The notes: generated by a model not told the origin, from the letters alone. Shown: positions 1 to 9,019, counted from the first letter of the stretch. The stretch: 64,000 bases of DNA from an uncultured Butyricicoccus sp. (GCA_944376065.1 CALWBL010000003.1:1-64000); one strand, 5' to 3'. Numbers and translations are program-made.

Positions 1-69
1 CAGTAGTTAAGCTCGTTTACGGTGACAATACTTGGCTGGAGACGGCCCGGGAAGATAACTCATCGCCTA
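1..69 (+). rRNA. rrf: 5S ribosomal RNA, 3' part
   Basis: The first ~69 bases match the 3' half of a clostridial 5S rRNA. They include the GTTAAGCTC element, the AATACTTGGCTGGAGACGGC loop E/helix IV region and a GGAAGATAA segment before the closing 3' strand. The 5' half lies before the window, so this is the end of an rRNA operon or a lone 5S gene. A strong terminator follows directly. The exact 3' end cannot be set from this fragment. Confidence 0.85.
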
Positions 70-77
70 CACTTTAT

Positions 78-104
78 GCAGTAGCAATATGCTACTGCTT
101 TTTT
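78..104 (+). terminator. Rho-independent terminator of the rRNA unit
   Basis: A perfect 9-bp stem (GCAGTAGCA / TGCTACTGC) with a 3-base loop is followed by six T. It lies just after the 5S rRNA end. Confidence 0.9.
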
Positions 105-122
105 ATATTATAAAACAAGATA

Positions 123-154
123 TAAAAAACGGAGTAATATAATATTACTCCGTT
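123..154 (-). terminator. Terminator of hisC
   Basis: A perfect 13-bp inverted repeat (128-140 and 142-154, core AACGGAGTAATAT) is followed on the minus strand by TTTTTTAT. It lies ~65 bases beyond the hisC stop and probably also shields hisC from rRNA read-through. Confidence 0.8.
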
Positions 155-217
155 AAATATTATTAAAAAAATTCAAAATATAAGTTAACTAACAAAAAAT
201 CTTACAATTATACGAAC

Positions 218-1273
218 CTATAATATTTTTTTAAGTGAAGAAAATAAAGTATCCATTTCTTCATCGGTTCCTATTGTGATTCTAAGATAATTTTCAATTC
301 GTGGTATTTTAAAATATCTAATGAATATATTTTCTTGTTTTAGTTTTTCAAAGATGTGAATAGCCGAAATAGATTTATGTGATGCAAGTACGAAGTTTGT
401 TTCACTCGGTAAAACGTGAAAACCCAACTCATTAAGTACATTGATAGTACGATTTCTTGTATTTATTACTTTGTTACAGGTATCTAAAAAATATTGATGG
501 TCAGAAAGTGATGCTGATGCTGCGGCAATGGTTACGCTGTCCATTGTGTATGAGTTATATGAATTTTTTACAGCATCAAGAGTTTCTATAAGCTCGGCAC
601 TCGCAAAGGCGTAGCCAACACGCAAGCCAGCAAGAGAACGCGATTTGCTCATAGTTTGTACAATAACCAGGTTTTCATATTTGTCAAGCAAAGATATTGC
701 CGATTGACCACCAAAATCTATATAAGCCTCGTCTATTATAACAATGCTATCTTTATTGTTATTTAGAATGTTTTCAATAAAACTCAGATTTTCGTAAATG
801 CCAGTTGGAGCATTAGGATTAGGCAGTATAACACCGCCATTTTCTTTTTTATAGTCATCAGGATTTATACGAAAATTTTCATCAAGTGGTATTGTTTTAT
901 AGGGTGTACGAAATAATGAGCACCAAACAGGATAAAATGAATAAGTTAAATCTGGAAACAAAATGGGCTTATCAGAACAAAAAAAAGACTGAAAACATAA
1001 AGCCAATACATCATCAGAGCCATTGCCTACAAATATTTGATTTTCGTTTATATTATAACATTTGGCAAGAGCAGCTTTAAGATCACTGGCATCAGAAGCA
1101 GGATATTTTCTAAGATTATCAGTGTCAAAATTAGATAGAACTTTTTTTACTTCAGGAGAAGGTGGATAAGGATTTTCATTTGCGTTTAATTTTATGACAT
1201 TAGACTTTTTTGACTGTTCACCAGGAATATATGGCTCTATTTTTCTAAGTTTATCTGACCATGGCTTATTCAT
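218..1273 (-). CDS. hisC: Histidinol-phosphate aminotransferase
   Basis: A PLP-dependent class-I/II aminotransferase (351 aa) that converts imidazole-acetol phosphate and glutamate to histidinol phosphate in cytoplasmic histidine synthesis. Visible motifs are ANENPYPP near residue 31, PNPNAPTG at 151-158, DEAY at 181-184 and the PLP-lysine motif TMSKSRSLAGLRVG with Lys ~210. Length is normal for HisC. The ATG at 1273 has AGAGGTGA upstream and its own sigma-A promoter. No other his genes are near, so it stands alone beside an rRNA operon. HisC paralogues can also act on aromatic amino acids, so specificity is inferred. Confidence 0.9.
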   Translation of the reverse strand: MNKPWSDKLRKIEPYIPGEQSKKSNVIKLNANENPYPPSPEVKKVLSNFDTDNLRKYPASDASDLKAALAKCYNINENQIFVGNGSDDVLALCFQSFFCSDKPILFPDLTYSFYPVWCSLFRTPYKTIPLDENFRINPDDYKKENGGVILPNPNAPTGIYENLSFIENILNNNKDSIVIIDEAYIDFGGQSAISLLDKYENLVIVQTMSKSRSLAGLRVGYAFASAELIETLDAVKNSYNSYTMDSVTIAAASASLSDHQYFLDTCNKVINTRNRTINVLNELGFHVLPSETNFVLASHKSISAIHIFEKLKQENIFIRYFKIPRIENYLRITIGTDEEMDTLFSSLKKIL

Positions 1274-1308
1274 TTGGATTCACCTCTAAGATACATTTTG
1301 CTTTTAAT

Positions 1309-1337
1309 ATATTAACATGATAAAGTGAAAACGTCAA
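1309..1337 (-). promoter_or_regulatory. Sigma-A promoter of hisC
   Basis: On the minus strand, TTGACG, a 17-base spacer and TAATAT lie ~35 bases before the hisC start codon. Confidence 0.7.
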
Positions 1338-1362
1338 GCGGGTTTTTCTCTTTAAATTATTG

Positions 1363-1371
1363 TGATATAAT
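1363..1371 (+). promoter_or_regulatory. Extended -10 promoter of rarA
   Basis: TGATATAAT (TGn plus a consensus TATAAT) lies 36 bases before the rarA ATG. The -35 region is poor, which fits an extended -10 promoter. It is divergent from, and close to, the hisC promoter. Confidence 0.55.
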
Positions 1372-1407
1372 TTATATATCATTTTAGTTTATAAGAGGAT
1401 TTATATA

Positions 1408-2643
1408 ATGTATCAACCTTTAGCAGAAAAAATAAGACCAAAGACGCTTGATGATGTTGTAGGACAAGCTCATCTGCTTTGTGAAAACGGTATTTTAAGG
1501 CGTATTATAGATAATGGACAGATTCCAAATATGATTTTTTATGGTCCATCTGGAGTTGGCAAAACCACAGTTGCATCAATAATTGCAAAACAAACCGATA
1601 GAAAACTATATAAATTAAATGCTACAACTGCATCTATTCAAGATATAAGACAGATAATAGATGAATTAGACACATTTTTAACGCCAAATGGAGCCTTGAT
1701 TTATCTTGATGAGATACAGTATTTCAATAAAAAGCAACAACAAAGCCTATTAGAATTTATAGAAGATGGTAGAATTACACTTATTGCATCAACAACAGAA
1801 AACCCATATTTTTATGTATATAATGCTATTTTAAGCAGATGCACGGTTTTTGAATTTAAACCAGTCAGTAAAGAGGATATAAAACAAGCTGTAAAACGTG
1901 CATTTAATATTATAACTGAAAATATAAAATATAATGATGAAGTTATAGATATAATTGCCAATGGCTGCGGCGGAGATGTAAGAAAGGCACTTAACGCGGT
2001 GGAATTTTTAGTTAATAGTGCAAAAAAAGAGATAACAACAGAAGATGCAAAGTTAGTTTCACAGCGTTCAAATATGCGATATGACAGAGATGGTGATTCA
2101 CATTATGATATTTTATCAGCATTTCAAAAGTCTGTTAGAGGTTCAGACCCAGACGCAGCACTTCATTATCTTGCAAGGCTTGTTGAGGCAGGGGACATAA
2201 TTTCAGCGGCAAGACGTATGCTTGTTATGTCCAGTGAAGATGTAGGTTTAGCTTATCCACAGGCTGTTAGTATAGTTAAATCATGTATAGATTCGGCGTT
2301 TCAGTTGGGACTTCCGGAGGCAAGAATACCGCTTGCACAGGCTGTCATATTGCTTGCAACTGCACCAAAATCAAATTCGGCAATCAAAGCAATAGATGAG
2401 GCATTAGCAGATATTAGGCAAGGAAAAACAGGGGATATTCCTGCACATTTAAAGGATTGCCATTATAATGGGGCTAAAAATCTAGGCAGAGGTCTGACAT
2501 ATAAATTTCCTCACGATTACCAAAATCATTGGATAGAGCAGCAATATTTACCGGATGAACTTGTAGGGAGTAAATATTACGAATTTGGTCAGAATAAAAA
2601 TGAACAGGCAGCATTTACTTATTGGAGTAGGATAAAAAAATAA
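1408..2643 (+). CDS. rarA: Replication-associated recombination protein A (AAA+ ATPase)
   Basis: A clamp-loader-like AAA+ ATPase (411 aa) of the RarA/MgsA/WRNIP1 family, which acts at stalled replication forks. Walker A is GPSGVGKTT at 46-54 and Walker B is LIYLDE ending at ~102, followed by the QYFNKKQQQ box. The C-terminal half carries the family oligomerisation region (SSEDVGLAYPQA, LPEARIPLAQA, HLKDCHYNGAKNLGRG). Length is near the usual 420-440 aa. A single-gene unit with an extended -10 promoter and a terminator shared with the convergent S1-domain gene. Confidence 0.93.
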   Translation: MYQPLAEKIRPKTLDDVVGQAHLLCENGILRRIIDNGQIPNMIFYGPSGVGKTTVASIIAKQTDRKLYKLNATTASIQDIRQIIDELDTFLTPNGALIYLDEIQYFNKKQQQSLLEFIEDGRITLIASTTENPYFYVYNAILSRCTVFEFKPVSKEDIKQAVKRAFNIITENIKYNDEVIDIIANGCGGDVRKALNAVEFLVNSAKKEITTEDAKLVSQRSNMRYDRDGDSHYDILSAFQKSVRGSDPDAALHYLARLVEAGDIISAARRMLVMSSEDVGLAYPQAVSIVKSCIDSAFQLGLPEARIPLAQAVILLATAPKSNSAIKAIDEALADIRQGKTGDIPAHLKDCHYNGAKNLGRGLTYKFPHDYQNHWIEQQYLPDELVGSKYYEFGQNKNEQAAFTYWSRIKK

Positions 2644-2673
2644 AATCCGCTGTTTTAAGCGGATTTTTGTTTT
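2643..2673. terminator. Bidirectional terminator between rarA and the S1-domain gene
   Basis: An 8-bp stem AAATCCGC / GCGGATTT is followed by TTGTTTT on the plus strand and by TTTATTTTTTT on the minus strand. It serves two convergent genes. Confidence 0.8.
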
Positions 2674-3595
2674 AAATAGTACCAAAGTTGGTTGCAATAT
2701 ATTTTACATCACAGCATTTCGGAGAATATATCCATTGATTTATATGCCCTTCCGTTATAAAATAATCAAGTTTATTTGGTGCTTTTTGAAGTTTATCTAT
2801 AATATTGAGTTTTATTTTCATACGTTCGGGAATAATAGATTTTATATAAACAGAAACAGCGTCACCTTCAGTTAATCCGCTTTTTCTTTCCGAAAGACCT
2901 GATAAATTCGGGGCAAGCTCTATAAATATCCCATAAGGCTCTATACTGCGTACTATACCCCTAACAGTTTCGCCTGCATTAAACAAACTTGCATTTTCTT
3001 CCCATGTACCGAGCAATTCTCTATGTGTTAGATGTATTCGTCTTGTCTGTAAATCAGTAAATAACACAACAGCATGTATAAGCTGACCACAATGAAAACG
3101 CTCAGATGGGTGAGTTATTCTTGAAACAGATATGTTTTCAATACCGATAAAAGATACTACTCCACAGCCAATATCTACAAACGCGCCAAAAGGTTCCAAA
3201 TGAGTTATACAAGCTGAGATAATATCACCAGATTTAAGTTCATTTAACATGGTATCAAGAGCTTGTTCTTGTGCCATTCTTCGAGATAAAATAAGTTTGT
3301 CATCAGTTATATCAGTTATAACAAAACAAACTGGTTTTCCAACACGTGATAAAATGGCAATATCACGTGTTTGACCGCTTGAAATACCGCTTGCACATTC
3401 TTCTCGTGGAATGATTCCTTTTTTTCCGAAAAGGTCAACTATAAGATTGTGTTCAGCATCGCAGGAAATTGCAGTGCCCTCTAAAATAGTGCCTTGTTCC
3501 TTGGCATTTTGTAGAGCAGTCGGATTTTGCAAAATGCTTTTGTTTTCCGCACTGTTTAGCCTTAATCCTTCGGGCATATATGCAGATAAATTCAT
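2672..3595 (-). CDS. S1 RNA-binding domain protein (RpsA/YpfD-like)
   Basis: A 307-aa protein with tandem S1 folds. The clearest is the central copy (GDIISACITHLEPFGAFVDIG...GIENISVSRI); another follows (GETVRGIVRSIEPYGIFIEL), with a more degenerate copy before them (GTILEGTAISC). This matches the short S1-like proteins of Firmicutes (YpfD type) that bind RNA, not full ribosomal protein S1. The ATG at 3595 is chosen because AAGGAGG lies 10 bases before it; an in-frame TTG three codons upstream would be too close. The C-terminal ~45 residues match no motif I know. Role inferred: translation or RNA turnover. Confidence 0.75.
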   Translation of the reverse strand: MNLSAYMPEGLRLNSAENKSILQNPTALQNAKEQGTILEGTAISCDAEHNLIVDLFGKKGIIPREECASGISSGQTRDIAILSRVGKPVCFVITDITDDKLILSRRMAQEQALDTMLNELKSGDIISACITHLEPFGAFVDIGCGVVSFIGIENISVSRITHPSERFHCGQLIHAVVLFTDLQTRRIHLTHRELLGTWEENASLFNAGETVRGIVRSIEPYGIFIELAPNLSGLSERKSGLTEGDAVSVYIKSIIPERMKIKLNIIDKLQKAPNKLDYFITEGHINQWIYSPKCCDVKYIATNFGTI

Positions 3596-3678
3596 ATTTA
3601 CCAAACCTCCTTAGACTTTTATAAAAAGCCGTTTTGTATATCATGCTGGTTTTACTATATGCAGTAAATATAATAAAC

Positions 3679-3710
3679 TTGACAAAAAGATGAACTTTTA
3701 ATGATACAAT
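3679..3710 (+). promoter_or_regulatory. Probable promoter of the DUF951-udp operon
   Basis: A consensus TTGACA (3679-3684) is followed by TGATACAAT (extended -10 at 3705-3710). The 20-base spacing is long. A second candidate -10, TGATATACT at 3716-3724, lies nearby, so the exact start is uncertain. Confidence 0.4.
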
Positions 3711-3759
3711 TATTATGATATACTAAATAAAAAGAGATTTAAAAAAAGGAGGGGTGTAA

Positions 3760-3945
3760 ATGGATGTTAGACTTGGCGATAAATTAACTATGAAAAAAGC
3801 ACACCCTTGCGGGGGTAAACAGTGGATAGTTATGAGAACAGGCATGGATTTTAAATTAAAATGCCTAACTTGCGGCAGAGAAATTATGGTGGCACGTTCA
3901 AAAGCGGAAAAAAACATTCGGTCGATTGAAAGGGAGGAATCCTAA
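3760..3945 (+). CDS. DUF951 family zinc-ribbon-like small protein
   Basis: A 61-aa protein with the DUF951 pattern: a KKAHPCGG motif, then W-x5-R-x-G-x-D-x-KLKC and CLTCGREIM. The HPCG...C-x2-CG cysteines suggest a small metal-binding or nucleic-acid-binding fold; function is unknown. It has a very strong ribosome site (AAGGAGG, 7 bases before ATG) and its stop codon directly abuts the ATG of uridine phosphorylase, so the two genes form one operon. Confidence 0.8.
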   Translation: MDVRLGDKLTMKKAHPCGGKQWIVMRTGMDFKLKCLTCGREIMVARSKAEKNIRSIEREES

Positions 3946-4701
3946 ATGTTAGTTGATGGTAAGCAAATGCATATTCAAATAACAAAGGGTGAAATTGGTC
4001 GTTATGTGATTTTGCCTGGTGACCCTGCAAGATGTGAGAAAATAGCACAGCTTTTTGAAAACCCTAAAAAACTAGCGTCTAATCGTGAGTATACACTTTA
4101 TACAGGCTATCTTGATGGCGTACAAGTCGGTGTTTGCTCAACAGGTATAGGCGGTCCTTCTGCTGCGATTGCACTAGAAGAACTGGTTGAATGTGGTGCT
4201 GATACATTTATAAGAGTGGGTACGTCAGGGGGTATGCAAGATAGTGTGCTTGCAGGTGATATTTGCATAGCAACAGCATCCATTCGTCAAGAAGGCACAA
4301 GCAGGGAGTATTTACCTATCGAGTTTCCAGCCGTTGCAAACTTTGATGTAACACTTGCCCTTAGAGATGCAGCACAAAAGCTCGGTTATCGTTGTCATAC
4401 GGGCGTTATACAGTCAAAGGATAGTTTTTATGGTGAGCTTAGACCGAATATTCAGCCAATAGCAGACCAGCTTAAAATGCAATGGAAAGCATGGAAAGCG
4501 GGTGGTGCATTGACAAGTGAAATGGAGGCAGCAGCATTATTTATTGTTGCATCTGTTTTAAGGGTCAGATGTGGCGCTGTACTGAATGTTCTCTGGAATG
4601 CAGATAATGATAAAGCGGATACTATTGCACCAGATGCGGCAGAAAGAGGGGTTAAAACGGCAGTTGAGGCTGTGAAATTGCTTATCAAGCGCGACAAATA
4701 A
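3946..4701 (+). CDS. udp: Uridine phosphorylase / nucleoside phosphorylase family
   Basis: A PNP_UDP family enzyme (251 aa) that cleaves nucleosides with phosphate to give ribose-1-phosphate and a free base. Motifs: the phosphate loop VILPGDPARCEKIA at the N terminus, TGIGGPSAAIALEEL, RVGTSGGMQ, and a C-terminal substrate segment with TSEMEAAALF. QIQ-like spacing and SNREYTLYTG resemble Udp more than DeoD. The start directly follows the DUF951 stop with GGGAGGAA upstream. Uridine specificity is an inference from family resemblance. Confidence 0.82.
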   Translation: MLVDGKQMHIQITKGEIGRYVILPGDPARCEKIAQLFENPKKLASNREYTLYTGYLDGVQVGVCSTGIGGPSAAIALEELVECGADTFIRVGTSGGMQDSVLAGDICIATASIRQEGTSREYLPIEFPAVANFDVTLALRDAAQKLGYRCHTGVIQSKDSFYGELRPNIQPIADQLKMQWKAWKAGGALTSEMEAAALFIVASVLRVRCGAVLNVLWNADNDKADTIAPDAAERGVKTAVEAVKLLIKRDK

Positions 4702-4708
4702 ATCATAA

Positions 4709-4743
4709 AACGGGGGAGGGGTTAGTTTCCTACCCCCCTTGTT
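4709..4743 (+). terminator. Possible weak terminator or attenuator after udp
   Basis: A G-run (GGGGGAGGGG) and a C-run (CCCCCC) flank ~12 bases and are followed by TTGTTTT. Pairing is imperfect; the MATE gene starts 24 bases later and may be partly co-transcribed. Confidence 0.35.
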
Positions 4744-4763
4744 TTGGAAAGGAAGTAAACTAA

Positions 4764-6158
4764 ATGGAAAAGGGACAACAGTCTGAGCTCGGAACAAAAC
4801 CGATAGGCAGATTGCTTTTTAAACTTGCTGTACCATGTATTTGTGCACAGCTTGTTAATATGCTTTATAATATTGTGGACAGAATTTTTATTGGCAATAT
4901 TCCCAATATTGGCTCAGATGCACTCACAGGAGTGGGTGTAACATTTCCAGTTATTATGTTAATTTCTGCATTTAGCGCATTGATAGGAATGGGTGGAGGT
5001 CCTAGGGCATCAATAGCAATGGGACAGAATAAAAATGATGATGCAGAAAAAATTCTTACAAATTGCTTTACAGCACTAATAGTTATTGCAATAGTTCTAA
5101 CGGTATTTTTTAGTGTTTTTAATGAACCACTTCTTATGAGGTTTGGAGCTGATGCTGATACAATTGGTTATGCAAGTAGTTATTTGAGTATTTATGTTTT
5201 AGGCACAGTTTTTGTACAGATTTCCCTTGGTATGAATGGTTTTATAACAGCACAAGGAAAAGCAGGCTTTGCGATGGCAACGGTGTGCATTGGTGCGATT
5301 ATAAATATTATATTAGACCCTATTTTAATTTTTGGTTTTGATATGGGGGTAAAAGGTGCAGCTATTGCAACCGTTTGTTCTCAAATGGTTTCTGCAATTT
5401 GGGTGCTTGTTTTCTTTAATTCAAAGCATACAACATTACGTTTTAGAAAGAAGTATTTAAAACCACAAGCAAAAGTGCTTATGCCATGCATAGCGCTTGG
5501 ACTTGCTCCATTTGTTATGCAAAGCACAGAAAGCCTTTTATCTGTGGCATTTAATGTATCGCTTTTAAAATATGGTGGAAAAACAGCAGTTGGTGCAATG
5601 ACAATTATCACAAGCCTGAATCAGATTTTGTCGCTTCCGCTTATGGGACTTTCCCAAGGCGGACAGCCGATTTTGGGTTATAACTATGGCGCGTGCAATG
5701 CAGAAAGAATGAAAAAAACTGTTAGGCTTACAGCTATAACTGCAATTACTTTTTCCACACTTTTCTGGATTGCAACAATGCTTATACCATATCAAATGGC
5801 AAGTTTATTTAACTCGGAAGATGCAGCACTTTTGGAAAAAACTGTTTGGGCGATGAAAGTTTATTTTGCAGTAGGCTTTGTATTTGGTGTGCAAAATACA
5901 TTTCAGCAAAGTTTTGTTGCACTTGGAGAGGCGAAAATCTCGCTGTTTTTAGCACTTTTAAGAAAAATTATACTGTTAATACCGCTTATTTTGATTTTAC
6001 CTAATTTCTTTGATGATAAAGTTTTTGCGGTATTCTTAGCAGAACCAATAGCGGATTTTATAGCGGCATCAACAACAAGCACTTTTTTTGCTATCAGATT
6101 TAAAAAGATATTGAAACAAACAAGAGAAAAAGCTGAAAAACTAGGTTTAAATATTTAA
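4764..6158 (+). CDS. MATE family multidrug/cation antiporter
   Basis: A 464-aa polytopic membrane protein with about 12 hydrophobic segments in two halves, typical of MATE exporters of the NorM/DinF/MepA type. It opens with GRLLFKLAVPCICAQLVNMLYNIVDRIFIG, the recurrent N-terminal MATE signature, and has the matching second-half signature near QPILGYNYGA. It likely exports cationic drugs or metabolites using Na+ or H+. The ATG at 4764 follows GGAAAGGAAGT. Substrate cannot be predicted. Confidence 0.9.
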   Translation: MEKGQQSELGTKPIGRLLFKLAVPCICAQLVNMLYNIVDRIFIGNIPNIGSDALTGVGVTFPVIMLISAFSALIGMGGGPRASIAMGQNKNDDAEKILTNCFTALIVIAIVLTVFFSVFNEPLLMRFGADADTIGYASSYLSIYVLGTVFVQISLGMNGFITAQGKAGFAMATVCIGAIINIILDPILIFGFDMGVKGAAIATVCSQMVSAIWVLVFFNSKHTTLRFRKKYLKPQAKVLMPCIALGLAPFVMQSTESLLSVAFNVSLLKYGGKTAVGAMTIITSLNQILSLPLMGLSQGGQPILGYNYGACNAERMKKTVRLTAITAITFSTLFWIATMLIPYQMASLFNSEDAALLEKTVWAMKVYFAVGFVFGVQNTFQQSFVALGEAKISLFLALLRKIILLIPLILILPNFFDDKVFAVFLAEPIADFIAASTTSTFFAIRFKKILKQTREKAEKLGLNI

Positions 6159-6324
6159 ATTGAGCAATAAATACCAAAAAAAGATATTTATTATATTTCA
6201 CGCTTGAAAATATAATTTTTTCTTGTGTAAACTTAATTTTATATTTTAATTTTTAGATAAAGTATTTTTAATTTACGCTTTGCATATATTTATGTAAACT
6301 TATCTTTTAAGGGAGTGAATATAA

Positions 6325-7092
6325 ATGGCAGGCGTTAGGAAACGAAATAATCAATCAGATAAAATTACCCTGCGGGACGTAAAAATATTACTTTCCGCAG
6401 GTTTACTTTTAGGTGCAGTTTTTATCAAAACATCTCCTCAGCCTTGGGCAGAGAATTTAAAAATAAAAGCAGTTAATCTTTTAAATGGTGGTATTTCTGC
6501 ACAGGAAGTTGTTGCAGCAGCAGGACAGACTTTTGAAAATGGTGATTTACCAGCAGTTTTTGCAGCATTTAATCAGAATAATAATCAAAACGCAGAAGAT
6601 ACTGCAATGGTTTATGCTGAGGCGCCATTTTCTGAAGATTTGATTTCAAAAAGACAGGAGTCTAACTTTCCAAAAGAGGAAGATATAACCGCATATGTAT
6701 TGGACTTTGAAACATGTAAACCAGTTGATGGTATAAAAACCTCAGATTTTGGTCAAAGAGTACACCCAGTAAGCGGTGAGGAAAGTTTTCATTATGGTTT
6801 GGATATTGGAGCAGATGAAGGCACTAAAATTTTATCATTTGCAGATGGTGTTGTTAGAGAAAGCGGAACCAACAGCAGTTATGGTAATTACATAATAGTA
6901 GACCATGCAGATGGAATTTCTACACTATACGCTCATTGCAGCAAGGTGACAGCTAAACAGGGAGATAAAGTAAAAGCTGGAGATAAAATAGCAGAAGTCG
7001 GTGCAACAGGTATAGCAACAGGAAACCATTTACATTTTGAAGTTTGGCGTGATGGAAAAATACTTGACCCATCACATTATGTGTTCTATTGA
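6325..7092 (+). CDS. spoIVFA: M23/LytM-domain membrane protein, SpoIVFA-like
   Basis: A 255-aa protein with a cytoplasmic basic N terminus, one membrane segment (~residues 24-42, LLSAGLLLGAVFI), a linker, and a C-terminal LytM/M23 domain from ~125. The domain shows FGQRVHPVSG, HYGLDIGADEGT, the YGNYIIVDHADG strand and the GNHLHFEVW motif. In Bacillus, SpoIVFA has this layout and holds the protease SpoIVFB inactive in the outer forespore membrane. Here the next gene, overlapping by 4 bases, is an M50 protease of SpoIVFB type, which supports the pairing. Zinc-site residues look mostly retained, so true peptidase activity cannot be excluded. The gene symbol is tentative. Confidence 0.7.
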   Translation: MAGVRKRNNQSDKITLRDVKILLSAGLLLGAVFIKTSPQPWAENLKIKAVNLLNGGISAQEVVAAAGQTFENGDLPAVFAAFNQNNNQNAEDTAMVYAEAPFSEDLISKRQESNFPKEEDITAYVLDFETCKPVDGIKTSDFGQRVHPVSGEESFHYGLDIGADEGTKILSFADGVVRESGTNSSYGNYIIVDHADGISTLYAHCSKVTAKQGDKVKAGDKIAEVGATGIATGNHLHFEVWRDGKILDPSHYVFY

Positions 7093-7643
7093 GCGGGCGT
7101 TTGCAGGTTTCTGATTCGGTTTTGCTTATTTTTGCGGCTGCATTGCTGCTAGATACAACAATGCTTACAATTATCTTTTTATTTGCGGCACTCGTTCATG
7201 AAATGGGACACATTTTAGCGGTTTTGATCTGTAAAGGCAGGATACTTAGTGTAAAAATAACTGTTTTTGGAGGAGTTATTCACTATCACCAAGATGGGGG
7301 AAGATTGCGTGATATAATAATTGCCATGTCGGGACCGCTGATAGGTATTATAACAGCATATATATCAGCAAAACTTGGATACTTTGTATTTTCAGGTGCA
7401 AATTTGATTTTAAGTATTGTTAATTTGCTTCCAGTTTTACCGCTTGATGGTGGCCGCATAATAGAACAGATAGTTCCACATTATATTGTAAAAATTATTG
7501 GATATATTGTAATAATAATAGTTACAATACTTGGTATATTGCTAGTTATTTATGGAAAAGGTTGCAGTTTAATGTTATTTTCCTGTGTGCTGTGGAGTCA
7601 ATATGGTTTAAGAAGTATTGCAAAACCCGTAAAAATCAGATAA
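7089..7643 (+). CDS. spoIVFB: M50 site-2 protease, SpoIVFB-like
   Basis: An intramembrane zinc metalloprotease (184 aa) with HEMGH in the second hydrophobic segment and the second-site motif NLLPVLPLDGGR. Both are hallmarks of M50/S2P enzymes; the short length without a CBS domain and the upstream SpoIVFA-like gene point to SpoIVFB, which processes pro-sigma-K in the mother cell. The start is TTG at 7089, overlapping the preceding TGA stop (TTGA), so translation is probably coupled; no clear ribosome site is present. A downstream ATG (at MLTIIFL) is possible but would drop the first helix. Confidence 0.75.
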   Translation: MSGRLQVSDSVLLIFAAALLLDTTMLTIIFLFAALVHEMGHILAVLICKGRILSVKITVFGGVIHYHQDGGRLRDIIIAMSGPLIGIITAYISAKLGYFVFSGANLILSIVNLLPVLPLDGGRIIEQIVPHYIVKIIGYIVIIIVTILGILLVIYGKGCSLMLFSCVLWSQYGLRSIAKPVKIR

Positions 7644-7677
7644 TATAAAAAATAAACATACAAAAGGAGCTTGTACC

Positions 7678-8391
7678 ATGTGGAGAAAAAAAGAAACTAA
7701 AGTTCGTCCATTCGTATCAGCTGTGATTGCTGCGGCAGGTTCATCTCGCAGAATGGGAGAGGATATAAATAAATTATTACTTACATTGGATTCAATTCCA
7801 GTTCTTGCAAGAACACTATTATGCTTTGAGAGAAATGAAAATATAGATGAAATTGTTATCGTTTGCAGAGAAAGTGATATTTTAGGCTATGCAGAGCTTT
7901 GTAAACGATTTTCAGTAAGCAAAATAAGCCAAATCGTTCGTGGAGGCGATACAAGAACAGAATCTGTACTTTGTGGTGTGAAAGCATGTTCACGAAAAAG
8001 TGAATTTATAGCTGTGCATGATGCAGCAAGACCACTTATTTCACAGCAAGTGATATCCGATGTTATATTTGATGCTATTGAGTATGGCGCAGCAGCTCCA
8101 CTTGTGCCATGTAAGGACAGTATAAAGAAAATAGAAAATGGATTTATTGTAGGTGATGTAAATAGAAATAGCATTGCAGCAGTACAAACACCTCAAATTT
8201 TTAAAAGCGATATAATAAAAAAGGCATTGCAAAATGCAAAAGATAAAAACCTGGCATTAACAGATGATTGTGCAGCAGTAGAAAAACTTGGAGTATCTGT
8301 ATATGTTTCAAAGGGCGATTACAGAAATATAAAAATAACAACACCCGAGGATATTTTACTTGCAGAAGCATTGTTAAAGGAGATAGAATAG
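7678..8391 (+). CDS. ispD: 2-C-methyl-D-erythritol 4-phosphate cytidylyltransferase
   Basis: The CTP-dependent third step of the MEP isoprenoid pathway (237 aa). Motifs: the nucleotide-binding loop [10 protein letters not shown] (18-27) with a downstream Lys, [19 protein letters not shown] and AVQTPQIF, then the TDDCAAVE segment. Length is normal. The ATG follows AAAGGAGCTTGTACC. Stop and ispF start are separated by two bases, giving an ispDF operon that provides two consecutive MEP-pathway steps except IspE. Confidence 0.93.
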   Translation: MWRKKETKVRPFVSAVIAAAGSSRRMGEDINKLLLTLDSIPVLARTLLCFERNENIDEIVIVCRESDILGYAELCKRFSVSKISQIVRGGDTRTESVLCGVKACSRKSEFIAVHDAARPLISQQVISDVIFDAIEYGAAAPLVPCKDSIKKIENGFIVGDVNRNSIAAVQTPQIFKSDIIKKALQNAKDKNLALTDDCAAVEKLGVSVYVSKGDYRNIKITTPEDILLAEALLKEIE

Positions 8392-8393
8392 AG

Positions 8394-8882
8394 ATGAAAA
8401 TAAGAATTGGTCATGGATATGATGTACATAGACTGGTAGAGGGAAGAAAATGTATTTTAGGAGGTGTCGATATTCCACATAAGACAGGTTTATTAGGTCA
8501 TAGCGATGCAGATGTACTTTCACATGCTATTATGGACGCAATTTTAGGTGCGGCAGCTATGGGTGATATTGGCCATTTATTTCCTGATACTGATGAGACT
8601 TTTAAAGGTGCAGATAGTCTTGAGCTTATGAGAAAAGTCAGTCAAAAAATCTATGAAAAAGGGTATAAAGTAGGGAATATAGATGCCACTATACTTGCAC
8701 AAGCCCCTAAAATGGCACCTCATATTTTAAAGATGCGTGAAAATATTGCAAATGTGCTTGAAATTTCAGTAGACGATATAAGCGTTAAAGCGACAACAGA
8801 GGAAAAACTTGGTTTTACTGGAGCAGAGCAGGGAATAGCAGTACATGCTGTATGTATAATAGAAAAAAAGCCTTGTGAGTAA
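8394..8882 (+). CDS. ispF: 2-C-methyl-D-erythritol 2,4-cyclodiphosphate synthase
   Basis: A 162-aa MEP-pathway enzyme that cyclises CDP-ME-2-phosphate. Metal ligands are in [10 protein letters not shown] at the N terminus and in [25 protein letters not shown] near the C terminus is the conserved nucleotide-binding loop. The ATG at 8394 is chosen over longer in-frame extensions because the protein then begins exactly at the conserved [12 protein letters not shown], with AAAGGAGA upstream inside ispD. A weak terminator follows. Confidence 0.95.
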   Translation: MKIRIGHGYDVHRLVEGRKCILGGVDIPHKTGLLGHSDADVLSHAIMDAILGAAAMGDIGHLFPDTDETFKGADSLELMRKVSQKIYEKGYKVGNIDATILAQAPKMAPHILKMRENIANVLEISVDDISVKATTEEKLGFTGAEQGIAVHAVCIIEKKPCE

Positions 8883-8908
8883 AATCGCAAGGCTAAATTA
8901 TTGTTTTT
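8869..8908 (+). terminator. Weak terminator after ispF
   Basis: A 7-bp stem AGCCTTG / CAAGGCT spans the stop codon of ispF. The T-rich tract (TTGTTTTTG) comes several bases later, so efficiency may be low. Confidence 0.45.
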
Positions 8909-8952
8909 GTATTTGCAAATTATGATATTCATCTATAAGTATGAATTTATAT

Positions 8953-8981
8953 AAAAAAACGAGAAAGCAAAATAGCTTTCC
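8953..8981 (-). terminator. Terminator of sepF
   Basis: On the minus strand a 6-bp stem GAAAGC / GCTTTC is followed by TCG and seven T, ~40 bases beyond the sepF stop. Confidence 0.7.
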
Positions 8982-9019
8982 CGGATGAACTTAAATAACA
9001 AAAAAATCTGGCAAATGGA

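Noticed and set aside
1..217. tRNA genes behind the 5S rRNA
   Set aside because: Only a terminator and the hisC terminator are present; no cloverleaf or TTCGA-type T loop can be seen.
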